From Pseudoscleropodium purum (taxonomy: Eukaryota > Streptophyta > Bryopsida > Hypnales > Brachytheciaceae), in contig OZ017795.1 of the NCBI GenBank assembly GCA_963969395.1, positions 23,417,063 through 23,481,062 of the forward strand: DNA of 64,000 nt. Reading direction: 5' to 3'. The translations under genes were made by a program, and so were the position numbers. Of the stretch, positions 37,737 to 49,900 are shown in pieces. The notes below the pieces were generated by a model that was not told where the DNA came from, ran no database searches, and saw nothing but the letters and a program-made list of their open reading frames with translations. Numbering within the stretch: position 1 is the first letter of the stretch; every line of letters begins with the position of its first letter.

Positions 37737-39678
37737 CGAGTACAAGAACCCCATCAGGCTCTTTATTCACACCAGCCTTAGGGTTGCTCTTCTTCTCCTT
37801 TCCATGGACTTTCTACGGGTTGAGGAGCCCCGCGTGGCAGAGGCTGGACACCTGACTAGATTCCGGAGCATTCCAGAGCATCTAAGGATTTCATCATCTG
37901 ACTTGCATATAGGAAAACTCATTGGCGTTGGAAGCTCTAGCGAGGTCAAAAGTGCCACTTGGCTTGGTTGCGAGGTTGCGGTCAAAGAACTCACCATTGA
38001 TGACTTCCAAGTTTTCGAACCTTACCCCAAGGAACTGGAGATCTTAATGAGGCTTCCACATCCGCATGTAGTGCAACTTTTGGGATTCAACGTGGACCTT
38101 CGGCAAAGAAAGGTGTCCATAGTGATGGAACGCTTGGAAACGAACCTGCTAAGAGTTATGAATGATCGTGTCAGGGCATCAAGGGCTCCTCCCTTTGATG
38201 GCTGCGAAGTTATTGACATTGCCACGAAGATTGCTTTGGGTATGAAGTTCTTGCATGGCCGAGAAGTTGTACACGGGTCCTTGACTGATGACATTATTTT
38301 GATGAATGTGCATACTGCTGGCCAGTTTGACATCAAGATCGGCGGTTTTGCGTTCTCAGATCATGCCAGAAGCTTGTCAAAAGCTGCAGATGTTTATAAT
38401 TTTTCCACGCTTTGCATTGAAAGCGTATTAGGATGGGAATACTTGTACTTCTTGCCTTCCTGCACTGAATACTTGGAACCGATAGTTAGAGAAGCAGCGG
38501 CTAAGTTAGAGCTTCCTCCTGGCATTGGTGACGACCTGGCGACGCTTATTCTCGATTGCGCGGATGAAGACCCAGAGAACAGGCCTGGGTTTTCTGCAAT
38601 CTGTGACAGATTGGCCACCATCCGTGCTGCATGTGATCAAGCCCGAGAGCAAACGACGGTGACAGAGGACTGTGCGTTACAATGGACCACCCATAACGAC
38701 GATGAAGGAGACAAATGCCTGGAGATTGCAAGTATGTTACAAACATTGCCGATCCATCTGTCCATAGACCCTGCTGATGTAGAGTGGAGACGACCCATTG
38801 GAGCCGGAGGCAGCAACGAAGTTTACGAAGTGAATTGGCTGGGATGCGCATTTGCAGTGAAGAGGTTCAAGTCGTTGTCTCTGAGTTTCAGAGAGGAAGT
38901 GGACTTTCTTATGAGGCTTCAGCATCCACACATTTCTCGGTTGATCGGTGTTTCTGTGGATGACAATGGCGGCTGGATCATGATGGAGCGCATGGACATG
39001 GATCTCCGAAAACTGATCAATTCTCGCTTACAGCTCTTGCGCAAGGAAGGTCGGACATCTTCCCCTCTGTTCAGCGGCGCTGAAGCTCAGGAGCTGTGCC
39101 TCAAGATAGCTCTGGGTTTGAACTTCCTTCACTCCAAGAATGTCGTCCACAGGGACATCAAAGCAGCGAACGTGTTGGTCCACGACCATTGTGGACGGTT
39201 TGATGTGAAAATCACTGATTTTGGAGTATCCCATCGTATTGGGAACCCGAATGTTGCGCACCGTGTAGGCACAAATCTGTGGCGAGCTCCCGAGGTCCTA
39301 AGGGCCAAGAGAAGCGAGCTCAAAGCTGAGCAGCTAATGAAGACGGATGTGTACAGCTTCGCTATGACATGCTACGAAATCCTGACGGGCAATGCGCCTT
39401 ACGAGCATTTGAGTGAGAGCGACGTGATTGAGAAGCGCAGGCCGACGCTCCCGGCTGGACTACATCCAGACTTGGCAAGGTTCATCTCGAAGTGTTGGAA
39501 CGATGATCCTGAGGTGAGGCCCAAGTTCTCCACAATATGTGATGTCCTTGGTAGCATGCCTTTTGGAAATGTGTTGCCGCTACGCAGTCGAGTGGAGTCA
39601 TGGACGAAGCGTGTGCAAAGAAGGTCGCTCCCACTCAGCCGATGCTTGGGATTGACATTCGGAGGAGAAGAGATTTAG
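37717..39678 (+). CDS. Pseudokinase-kinase tandem protein, unit 1
   Basis: A 653-residue single-exon protein with two kinase domains. Domain 1 (~66-300) keeps the VAVK lysine (Lys90) but lacks catalytic signatures: HRD is HGS (186-188) and DFG is GFA (210-212), so it is a pseudokinase. Domain 2 (~357-612) is intact: glycine loop IGAGG (361-365), Lys382, HRDIKAAN (478-485), DFG (501-503), APE (524-526) and DVYSFAMTCYEILTG. The HRD-IKAAN pattern and GTNLWRAPEV suggest a Ser/Thr kinase of the plant TKL/receptor-like group; no transmembrane segment or receptor domain is clear, so probably cytoplasmic. The order pseudokinase then kinase is that of JAKs, and resembles plant tandem kinase proteins, some of which confer disease resistance; a role here is not known. 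ATG 37717 gives the full frame; Met30 (37804) is an equally plausible start. Confidence 0.9.
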   Translation: MQVLFTSEYKNPIRLFIHTSLRVALLLLSMDFLRVEEPRVAEAGHLTRFRSIPEHLRISSSDLHIGKLIGVGSSSEVKSATWLGCEVAVKELTIDDFQVFEPYPKELEILMRLPHPHVVQLLGFNVDLRQRKVSIVMERLETNLLRVMNDRVRASRAPPFDGCEVIDIATKIALGMKFLHGREVVHGSLTDDIILMNVHTAGQFDIKIGGFAFSDHARSLSKAADVYNFSTLCIESVLGWEYLYFLPSCTEYLEPIVREAAAKLELPPGIGDDLATLILDCADEDPENRPGFSAICDRLATIRAACDQAREQTTVTEDCALQWTTHNDDEGDKCLEIASMLQTLPIHLSIDPADVEWRRPIGAGGSNEVYEVNWLGCAFAVKRFKSLSLSFREEVDFLMRLQHPHISRLIGVSVDDNGGWIMMERMDMDLRKLINSRLQLLRKEGRTSSPLFSGAEAQELCLKIALGLNFLHSKNVVHRDIKAANVLVHDHCGRFDVKITDFGVSHRIGNPNVAHRVGTNLWRAPEVLRAKRSELKAEQLMKTDVYSFAMTCYEILTGNAPYEHLSESDVIEKRRPTLPAGLHPDLARFISKCWNDDPEVRPKFSTICDVLGSMPFGNVLPLRSRVESWTKRVQRRSLPLSRCLGLTFGGEEI

Positions 39679-40770
39679 TCCATGGGGAGAAGTCTGGTTC
39701 AATTTCTTTTTCCAATTTAAGGCTCTAGTTTGATGCATTTGAGCCGTGACCTCACTTTGCACTCTGCCAATGGTTTTGAAGTTGCAGAGAATTCGGATAA
39801 GGTGTGTGCACCCATAATCGTCACCTAGAATGCACAGAATGCATTCATTTTAATTGGCGATTCTGCTTGCTGCGTTAAATTTCCAATAGTACTTACGTAG
39901 GTTTTTAATATTCTTTACCTCCGACTTCAGGAGAATCATACTTCTGCACGATGCATCTACGTTTCCTTGAGATTATGGTCCTATTTAACGTGCAGTGCTC
40001 CTCAAGTCAATTAGAAAATTAGATCTCCATTGCAAGCAAGATTGTAACCACTGCTCTTTCAATGGGCCACATTAGCTTCCACGGTGAATTGCTAATCCCG
40101 AAACAATACATATCAAAATGGTCGTTGGGTTTGCCTTCCAACATCGACCGCTACTTCTCCCCTTAACAGCAAGTCTGGACGTACCTTAATGCATGTATGC
40201 AGATCAAATCACAACTAGGAAATATGATCCTACAACTTCTACTCTTACACTTCCAATTAGGATTCAGACATTTATCACAACCAATATATATCCTCCAACT
40301 TAGCATCAAATAAACTCTCAATCCAGCACTCACATGCCATGACAAGATTCACACCCAATTTGTTCTATACAAACATACATTTATCCAATTTGGTTCAAAT
40401 TAATAACAAGTACTAAACCTGCATGACACTTACGGAGTGCAGTATTAACATTATAATCCCATTTGGCTAAAGCTTACACACAAGCAACAAATCAGTTCAA
40501 GATAATGATTCAATAAGAAACCAAATAACCTAATACATCAGACAAACTCAAACATATAAATTCCATGTCACAAATAATCAACTAATTAGTCTCAAATAGG
40601 TTAATACAATCAAGTATATAGGCTAATATAGTTCCAAACCAACGATTCAACACAAAATACATACCACATAGCCCAATCACAAACTAAGACATTCTCCAAA
40701 GTGACAATTAATTAATTCAATTACATCACTATTCAAAGATTACAGATTTTCTTATTTTGCACCATCCAAT

Positions 40771-41493
40771 GGGTGAATGCAAGAAACACTAATATTATTT
40801 TGTGTCACACTTGCAATTTTTAAGTTGTGATTGGCCATATCTTTTGCAAATTGAAGCCAATGTACTTGAATTTTTTTTTGTGAAGATGAGCATTTAGACA
40901 ATAATTAGAGAACTTATTTTTCAAAATATTTCAAAAATCGTTTTATACTTAAATTTCAATTTAGCTAATTTGTCTAATTTTGCGGTTTAGGGGTTTTTAG
41001 TACTAGGGACTACCCAAAATTAATGATTTAGAGCTGAAATTTTTAGGCTCTACTCCTACATCAGAGATGCATGTGTCCACCAAAAAGAACTTTAAAGAAT
41101 ATTATTTTGTGTCCTCTACATTCATGCAAATAGGGCTCCCTTGAGCGTACAATTCTAAACAATGAAAATGGTTTCAAGGTCATTTATTTAGTAAGATCTA
41201 TTCTTCATAAAGTCTCTCAAATCACCAATTTTTAGTTTCTTTAAAAATTGTCTTCCCTATTTTTTTCAAATTAAAACGTCAAAGAACCTATTTTCATGAG
41301 ATTTTGCACTTTTCTAATTCTCCTACTTAAAAAAAAATTCTATGCTTTTCCTTCGTAAAGTACCTCTTCTTTAAAGGTTTATACATGACCAAATTTTTTT
41401 CTAATTTTTTTTCTAATTTTATAGTACTACTGAAAAAATCATGAGTATTGTGGCCAATGCAACAAAACTAGAAGGTGTTTCTTGCATTCACCC
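40771..41493. mobile_element. TIR element, GGGTGAATGCAAGAAA family, unit 1 copy A
   Basis: The ends GGGTGAATGCAAGAAACAC and GTGTTTCTTGCATTCACCC are perfect 19-bp inverted repeats, 723 bp apart. CAAT flanks both sides (40767-40770, 41494-41497), a possible target duplication. No coding capacity. This is the best-preserved copy; related copies are at 42429, 54530, 56263, 13456 (reverse) and a relic near 6.8 kb. Confidence 0.8.
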
Positions 41494-42428
41494 CAATATG
41501 GTTTTTGAATTATCTCACTATCACAAACTCAACTACATTAACACAAATCCAACATTCTCATTTTCCATCCACTCACTCTAAACCTACATAGGAATCTCAT
41601 CCAATTAGCACACAATCAAAGTAACAATCTCACACAAACTCAACAAATCACACATACTTGAGGTAGTTTGCTCATAAAGCAACCATTTAAGAATTGATTA
41701 TCTTTGGGGGAAGCTGAATTCCTTGAAATAATTTTCAACAAATTTTCACAGAAGAAAAATGAAAATAGCATCTAACCCAAGTTTCATATTTTTTGAACCT
41801 TTGTGGAATTAGTTACAAATTGAAGTTGAAATGAAGTGGTCACTAAAAGCGACCACCTCCTAAAATGTACACTACTAATATATTGAAGAAAGCAAAATAT
41901 ACCTTTGTGTCATGATAGCTTTTAGAGCATGGGCACATTTAGAGCAGACTAATTACTCACAATTAAAACAAAAGAAACAAAACACAACTAATTCAAGCTG
42001 GGATGCTCATTGGACATCTCAATAATGGGTGCCCTGCCCATCAACATCTCCCACCTAATAGGAATTGGTAAACAATTCCAAACACTGACAACTGAACATC
42101 AAACCAACTAGAAAACTCACCAATCACACCAACCAACTACCCAAAGAATATAAACCAAATTGGCTATAAAATTGCCCATTAAGAAAAATGGTGCTAAAAC
42201 TTACAAATTGGAAAATCACCTCCTCTTTACAATTTCGTGGTGTTTAGACCTCAATTTGGACCTACAACATGAAAGTTAATGAATTTCAAAGTTTTAATGA
42301 ATTAAATTTTCTTTTAAATTACCTTTAGTTTTGTTTTGAATGTGGCAATGACATAGGGCACACTAGTCCTTAACTTAAATTAAAGTTGTTTGTTTTGTTT
42401 GTTATGGTGAGATCTCTGGAATTGTGTA

Positions 42429-43140
42429 GGGTGAATGCAAGAAAAATTGGTACTATTTTACATCACTTGAAGATTTTGAGTTGTCATTGGCTATAACTTT
42501 TGCAAATTGAAACTGATATACTGGAATTTTATTTTTAAGATCACAAAGTAAACAATAATTAGAATTTTTTTATAGAAATTTTAAAAAATTATTTAATATT
42601 TAAATTTAAATTTAACTAATTTATTACATTTTGTGATTTAGGGTCTTTTAATACTGGGGACAACTAAAAATTAATGATTTAGAGCTGAAATTTGTGTAGG
42701 CTATTTCCACACTAGAAAAGGCATGTGCCTACCAAAAATAATTTAAAAGAACATTATTTTATATTCTCTACATTCATGCAAATAGGGCTCTGTTGCAATT
42801 ATGAACATTGAAAATGGTTTCAAGATAATTCTTTTGGTGAAATTTCTTTACCATGAAGTCTTCCCAAATGTCCAATTTTTTTATTTTTTGAAAATAATTT
42901 TCCCTATTTTTTACAAATTAAAATGTCAAAATATTTATTTTCATGAGATTTTATACTTTTTTAGTTCTCCTACTTAGAGAATTTTTCTATGCTTTTCTTT
43001 CCTAAGGTACCTTCTTCGTAAAGGTTTATACATCAAACCTTTTTTTTAAATTTAAAAAAAAATTACATAGTACTCCCAAAAAAATCATGAGTATTGTGGA
43101 AAATGCTACTCAAAACAGTTAGACTTTCTTACAACCACCC
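42429..43140. mobile_element. TIR element, same family, unit 1 copy B
   Basis: A diverged copy of the element at 40771 in the same orientation. The left end is GGGTGAATGCAAGAAAAATT; the right end (GACTTTCTTACAACCACCC) is an imperfect inverse. The interior keeps the TTTGCAAATTGAAAC, GATTTAGAGCTGAAATTT and CATGCAAATAGGGCTC blocks. Confidence 0.7.
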
Positions 43141-43192
43141 TATGTTTCCTGACTGCATCTTGGTACCGTCAAAATACCTTCCATGAAGAGGG

Positions 43193-43550
43193 ATGCATGG
43201 GCATCAATTTGTGTCATTTTGTCCAATGATGTGAAAGTTATTGATATTTTAATTATTTTCAAATCAAAAAATTAGAAAATTATTTTTATTATTATTTTGA
43301 AGGATGTACAAGTGTTATTTTGTGACATTTTGACATACGGTGTGAAATTTATTGATTTTTGATTTTTTTTTTTAATAAAAAGATTAGAAATTTACTTTTA
43401 GTGTTATTTTGAAGAATGCACAAGCATTGTTTTGTGACATTTTGATCTACAATGTCAAAGTTATTGATTTTTTTACTTATTTTTGAATTAAAAAATTAGA
43501 ACATTACTTTTATTGTTATTTTGATTGTTGCAATGGTAAAAGGCACACTA
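43193..43550. repeat. ~116-bp tandem repeat, three copies, unit 1
   Basis: Each copy has TTTTGTGACATTTTGA, then GTGAAAGTTATTGATTTTT, an AT-rich stretch with AAAAAATTAGAAAATTAC, and TTTGAAGGATGCACAAG. Partial related copies occur at about 42240-42365 and 44610-44720, so the unit has been spread locally. Confidence 0.6.
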
Positions 43551-43621
43551 GTGTATACCTTAAATGAATTTGTTTGATTGTTTATTTACTTATTTTGTTT
43601 CTTGATTTTATTTGTTTCTTA

Positions 43622-44542
43622 ATCCCTAAATTCCCAAAGCTATTTTTCTGTCAAAAACCACATAAAAAACTGCCGTTTTTGTTACATTCATCCAAGAATA
43701 CAAAAAAATCATTTTTTTTAGAATCTAACCGTAAGATCTTGTACTTTACTTGTCTTAGCTCACATGGTAAAAATTTCATGAAGTTTGACCGTATAGATTG
43801 GAAGATATTAGTATTCAAAGTTGAAAAAGAAAGTTTTTTTGAACATTGGCCTGCAATTTTAGATGACTTTGACCGCCAATTGTGAATTTATTTTGCACTA
43901 CAAACTTTGAATTTAAAATTCTTTATGTTGAAGAATTGAATTGAAAGTCTAGGAAATTTTTTTTAAGAAAAAGCACTTGATTTTCATCCTTTAAAAGAAT
44001 GCTAAGTCGAAGTAGGTCCAAGATTGGAAAAAAAACTAAATCGTTAATAACTCCAAGATGGGATTGAAAGACAATAATTCCAATGGTGAGATTATTTTAG
44101 CAATTGAACACAAAATTCTCAAAAAGAAAATTTGTGAAAATTGCATTCAAAAATGAATCCCACAAGTTATTTTTTCAAGAAGATGTTGAAATTGCTCGAA
44201 AAACAAAATTGTCTTTAACTTTCTCATCATTAGTCCAAGTAGAACGAATCAAAGCTTGACATGTAGACAAAAAGAAAACATTTCAGGGGAAATTTTTTTT
44301 TAAAATTTTTTTTTGATTTTTTTGCAATTTCTTTTGTGCTACCCATCGAGTTTAGTTTCAAGCTTTTTGTGATATAACTTTTGCTCTTGGGTACCAACTG
44401 AAATAAAAATTATATTCCCACATAGATAATTAGTTTTTCTATCTCATGGGAAAGTTTCAAAACAATTCACCATAAATTGAGATCATAGAAACCTGCCCAA
44501 AATTTGATTTGTCCCCTAAGGGGACAATGGAAATTTAGGGAT
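43622..44542. mobile_element. 921-bp non-autonomous TIR element, present in unit 1 only
   Basis: The ends ATCCCTAAATTCCCA and TGGAAATTTAGGGAT are inverted repeats with one indel, flanked by TA on both sides (43620-43621 and 44543-44544). Unit 2 has the empty site with a single TA at 57459-57460. That is direct evidence of a mobile insertion with a TA target duplication, as in Tc1/mariner-type elements (a TTA/TAA-targeting PIF/Harbinger element is the alternative). A 103-residue frame inside (43574-43885) is chance. An older copy lies at 4054-4925. Confidence 0.8.
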
Positions 44543-45928
44543 TAAACTGTGCATCCCCGGTCATATTCTTAATATTGTTGAAAAGCTCTTTGCAAGGATG
44601 AGTGCATAGACTTTGTTTTGTGGTGTTTGAAGCCTACAATATAATAGATATTGAAGTTTGAAGTTTTCATGAATTAAGAAATTAAAATTTTACTTTTACT
44701 TTTACTTTTTGACTGTGGAAACGGCACACTGCACAAGTACTTGATTACGAACATCACATTTGCGATGATGATCCCAGCTCCTCCCCGGGGCGTTCCTACT
44801 CAGGCCCGGCATTCCAAATCCCAGCTCCAGTCCCGGGCTCCATCGCATTGACTGCGTCCCCCATCTCTGTTGCTTTCCGACTTCGCTAGCCTTGTCCGCG
44901 ACCATCTAATAATGCAGCTCCCGAATTAGCCGAAACCTCCATCATTGACCTCCACAGTCCACACACCGATGATCAATCGATCCCCTCCGACCCTTCCTCT
45001 CTCATCCGTGTCCATTGTCCAAACCTGCCTGCACAGACGTACAATTATCATCATCGATCACAACAATAACAATTCTCAAAGTTTGAAACTGTGCCAAAAA
45101 ACAATAATAATTCCTCTCTATCGATCTGGGCCGGGTCAGTCAGTCAGTCAGTCAAGCTAGTTTGGATCTCGGGATGGCGGGATCCATAAGCTTGTGAGAC
45201 CAAGTTTGCTTCCCGTAAGTTGATTGACCATTTATTAGTACATTCGCACTGCCAGATGAAATTTACAGTACGTACAAGTCTAATACAAATACCGGTAGTA
45301 CGACGTTGCAGGACTGTCAGAGTGACGGATCGATCGGAAGAGGTTCGATTCTCTTTTCATTTCTTGCGTACACGTGGGTGTGCTTTCATGCTTGCATTGG
45401 CAGTTGCTGTGAGGATTGAAGATTGATCGATCGTGACCATGGTATGAATCTCGTGATTTGGAGTTGGACTAGAATTTGCGTAGATCGAGAAGTTTGTGTG
45501 GCTGTCAGTCGAGAGGAGAGTGACTGAGTGAGGACTGTCCAGAGGAGCTGGTGTCGATCTTTGGTTTTGATACATTGCGGTGGGTTTTTTATGCTTTGGA
45601 TTTGGAGTTTGGGAGGGTTGGAATCACGGCGGATCTTGAAGGGCTGATTTGAGAAGTGCGAGGGATTTGGTGGAACTTTGTGGGACTAAAAAGAGTTGAA
45701 TCAAGCAATATTAGCTCGTTAGACGTACAAATATTAACTCGTTAGACAACTCGTTTCCTAACAAGGAGAGGCCTAGATAAGGTGTTGCTAACTTTCCACA
45801 AAGTTTTCTTCACATTTACACTTCAAATGAGACTGAGTTCTGCATCCTAGAAAAAAAAATTAAAGAAAATCCAGCTTGAATGTATGTCACACATTCAAAA
45901 GACATTCACGAGCTTCATCGTGACGTAC

Positions 45929-46906
45929 CCTTCATGCCGGAGGCACAGACTTTGTTCACAGTGGTGCATATGGTTGCTGGTAGTAATCCCGCCTTCTGGA
46001 ATACCATTACAAATGGACGACAGAAAAGAGGTTTTGATCAATTCATCGAACTCTTTCCAACTACTAACATTCTGGTTGCCAAGGGTTTAGGGTTCAGTCA
46101 CATTTTTTCCATATTGACTCCAATCTTAGGAGAAATTTTCGGTGACATCAAACGCTCCGTTAAGCAAACAAGTGATATACTCTTTCGATTCTTCAATTCA
46201 ATTCTTATACAAAAAATACGGGTAATTTACAAAGAACTCACCAACGCGGCTTGGCGAGCCGGAGCTTGACCAACTCCTGAACTCAAAACGTTACCCATGA
46301 ACACCTCGTTGACATGCTCTGCAGACAACTTGACAGACTCTAATGCACCTGTATATCAATGCCAGTACATTTCTCCAGATCACTCGAATATCAATTAAAT
46401 TATTAAAAAACTATAGCTAGCTCCACACGTACCACAATTCGGCGTAAATCCAGGTTAATATCTAATACCATTAGTTCTAAATAAATCACACATTCTAAAG
46501 TTTGATGTACATGATCCATGTCCTCGAAGGCACATGCTCTTCCTCTAGGGAAAACAGAAGTACTATCACCAATCTAATACCCGCAATCACATATTAAACT
46601 CGACTTCAAAGCTCCATCTCCATTCTTGTTCCTATCGATCACCGGCCATAAAAGAAAACATTGAATTACTCAAAGAAGTATCCATGAATAAGAGCAACAA
46701 ATTGTGGAACCTCGAATTGCAATTGATCCAAGCTCGGGCGCCGAGAGCGAAGCAAGTGCGCCTTGGAACGATCCCACCGGTGTCCGCTTCGCTGCGACTA
46801 TCACGACCTCGGGAAAGGCAAGCGAACCGGCGGTGTTCGCAAGGCCTCGTGGGAAACCAGACCTCCTTCTCACTTGTTTCCATAGTGTTCGTACCGTCAT
46901 CGCCAT
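45929..46906 (-). pseudogene. Truncated thiolase 5' fragment, unit 2
   Basis: Copies of thiolase exons 1-3 at 46906-46711, 46348-46242 and 45995-45929, with the same splice signals and an intact frame through the nucleophile Cys118. Exons 4-9 are missing: the duplication breakpoint is in intron 3. Reading on past exon 3 gives four more codons and a TGA. The product would lack His387 and Cys417 and most of the fold, so it cannot be an active thiolase. The 5' flank is also duplicated, so it could still be transcribed. Confidence 0.9.
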
Positions 46907-49900
46907 CGCCACACCAGTTGCACTAATATCTTCAATCACACACACAACAGAGCGTCGAATTTGACAGCGAGAGTTTCTGTCTGATTCAAACCGATTCTAT
47001 CAAGGTTTAATTGGAAACTTGAAAAGAGAAGTGAAGGGAGAAAGAATTGGGTTGTGAAGATATGAAATCTAACTTGAGTATGGAGTAATTAGGGGAAGCA
47101 TTACAAGGGCCGATCGCGATCGTGCTGGCGATGGCGAGGAGCTCATGAAGAAATTCGGTAAGTTATTGCGAGAAGACGGCAAGGAGGTTGGCCACGGCAC
47201 CACGGGGGTGACGACGGTGACGTGGAAGTGTAGGGTGCTTAGGTGGCAATTCGAACCAATAGGACTGCGAGTACACTTCAATCAGAACTTTTTTTTTAAA
47301 ATTAACTTATTATTAGAACCTTGTCAGTGAAACTTATAAATTAATCTCTCATTCAACAGGTGTTGAGAATGTGACATTGTCCAATCATATTTGTACAACT
47401 CCTAACATATTTAAATTATAAAAGAAAGGAGCCCATTGCAATGCAACACAACATGGGCGCAATGAAAAAATAGGATGAAATAACGGGATCAGAAAAGTGA
47501 GAGGACAATGTGACCTTTTTTATGACACCGGGTTGTGACCATCTGTACTTAATATAATAAATTAAAACGTGATTTGGAGAAAGTAATTTGAATGCCATTC
47601 TACTTCATTGACTATTTGTGACTATGTTTCAACAAAAAAACATTTAATTATCAAATTTAGTACAAAGAGCTATGGTGGGAAATAAACTATTGGATCTTGC
47701 ATTAGACTTGTATGAGTACAAGCTTATATTAGAGTGCAAGCTTATTTTTGTGACCATGGTTGTAGATGAGTTAATTAGGATACATATATATTGTTCATAC
47801 AATTACAACAATATTGTTGTGTAGTAGTTTATAAGATATGAGAATTTCAAATCTTCTTCATTCCTAATAAGTCCCAATAAAACTAGGAAAATAAAACTCT
47901 TAAGAGCATTAGAAGATTTTCTAAGGGCCGGAAGGGCTATTTTAGGGCCATTCCCATCGCCGTTCCCCGGGTAGCCAAGAAATGGCTATCTTAGATTTTT
48001 TATAATTTTTTGAAAAAAAAATATTTTCATTTAAATTAAATTAAATTTTTTTAATGACATGGCAATCATTGAGCCACATCAAGCAACAAGTGCAATAAGT
48101 TCCAAGGGTTTAAAAACCTCAAGGAACTCGTAGCCCTCTAGTGCAACTAAAAATCTTCTAATGTGTTTACATCCAATAGGTGGACATCCTTAGTTACAAT
48201 GGACATAATATAACTACGCTTCAAATCAACCAAATAAGCAATTCAACATGGTTCCTACTATTATATTAAAAAATTATTGTAGAGTCTTATTGGTAGTTAA
48301 AGGGGATTTAAGTTTCTCTTCGAATGCATATTTTAAGGAACCTAGAGATAAAAGACAATGCAATGTGATTAGATTGCATGTGATGATGGAAGTTCTATAG
48401 TTCAAGGTAGTTCAAGCTTGTACAAGTGGCTTTGATGAAAACCTCACCATAGATGGAAGACTACAATGTCATAAAATTGCATGTGATGATGGAAAATGTT
48501 GCATAGGGGACTTTGTACTTCAATTTTTTGGAGTGCATAAAATTATAGCTTGTATTCATTTCAAAATAATAACAAGTTGAGTAATTTTCTTATACTTAAA
48601 TGCAATTTAGTATAAGAAATTGGAAGAGAGTCAAATGAAGAATGAAATTTTATAATTATCTCTTGATGATCATTTTTTTCCTCCTCATGACCATTGTTAA
48701 TTTTGAACTTTCAAAAGTTTAGAAGTAGTTAAATGTGGCATGGGGCATTATTATTAAAAGAATAAATGGACCAAGATGTAAAACAATTGTTGGTTATAAT
48801 GGTCACAAGCTATGAGATTGTAGTTGTTGCTTACTAGAATGTTTTTCCTCTACACCACATTTGGAGCTTCTATGTTGTACTCTCCATTTTGCACGATGTA
48901 CTATAATTAGCATTTTATGAATGATAAAGCTTTAAAAACAATGGGATCTATGGGCTTGGTAGTTAGAGCAATGCTTCATGGGGGAAATAATAGAGTTTCT
49001 ACTATTGTGAATATTGTGTCATGAATTGATTGACCATTAATGATATTTTTAGGCATGATTTGTCAAGGCTACTATAATTTTGCCTTCAAGCTTACTTTCA
49101 ATGGGGTCTATTTTGGTCATCCAAAGTTTAAACTAGATATAGTTGTGTTTGTTTTAAGTGTTTTTAAATGGGCTTTTAACAATAGTAGTTACTCCAAAGT
49201 ATTATTTCCATACACATTATTCAAAACTTGTTTTATTTCTTGAACAATTTTTTTCAAGGCATTGAAGATGTCCTAAGAGCCAAAGACAATATGACTCTTA
49301 ACTTTAGGTTATAGAATAAAGAAAAGATGTACATTGTACTACAATTAAAAAGGATGGCAAAATTGCAATTAGGTGTTTTGTATTTATTTCAAATACCTCA
49401 TGTGAAGGCATTTAGATAATATGGATAAGTTTGTGCAACTAGGACATGCACTAAGATAGGTAAGGTTCTTAGAGCTCCCATCTAAGAGCTAAAAACTATG
49501 TTGGGGAGGTTATCCTTCTTAAAATATTTTTCAGTAAATTTTCCTTGAAAGACAAATGGGATTGGCATTTATTCCAAATTGTTTCATGTTTTCTGGAGCT
49601 TTGCGAAATTAGTTATGAATTTTTGAAGTTGAAACTTATAGTCAATAAAAGAATTCACTTCTTTGAAATGTATAACGTTTTGTATATTGTTGGTGCAATA
49701 AGAAAGCAAAATGTACTTATGAATTGAGGACGCTTTTAGAGCTTGAGCAACTTATAGACTTCCTACGTGACAATACCAAAAAGAAAGAATGTTGACATTT
49801 TTAACCCCTAAAGGATGAATGACAAAGAATACTTCTATGTAGGACAAAAGGGCAACTATTCATCCTCGGAATTTTGTGTAAGAAAGGAAGGTTCTTGAAG

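Larger units (their letters stand above)
39679..45680. other. Region 3' of the kinase, unit 1
   Basis: Six kb of mainly AT-rich DNA without a recognisable gene. It holds two copies of one TIR family, a three-copy tandem repeat and a 921-bp TIR element. The last kilobase (44.7-45.68 kb) is GC-richer and looks like old genic or promoter DNA, with a GTCA microsatellite near 45137; a 67-residue minus-strand frame there (44702-44905) is broken by a stop in unit 2, so I do not call it a gene. Confidence 0.5.

Noticed and set aside
44702..44905. 67-residue minus-strand frame in a GC-richer block
   Set aside because: The matching sequence in unit 2 has a stop early in the frame, and no family is recognisable.
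45338..45358. GGTTCGATTC, a B-box-like word with flanking AAGAG/CTCTT
   Set aside because: The loop is 8 nt, and there is no A box, anticodon arm or acceptor stem upstream; chance match.
45880..46269. 129-residue plus-strand frame repeated at 58798 (shorter at 31427)
   Set aside because: It is antisense to thiolase exons 2-3 and intron 2; its repetition comes from the segmental duplication.
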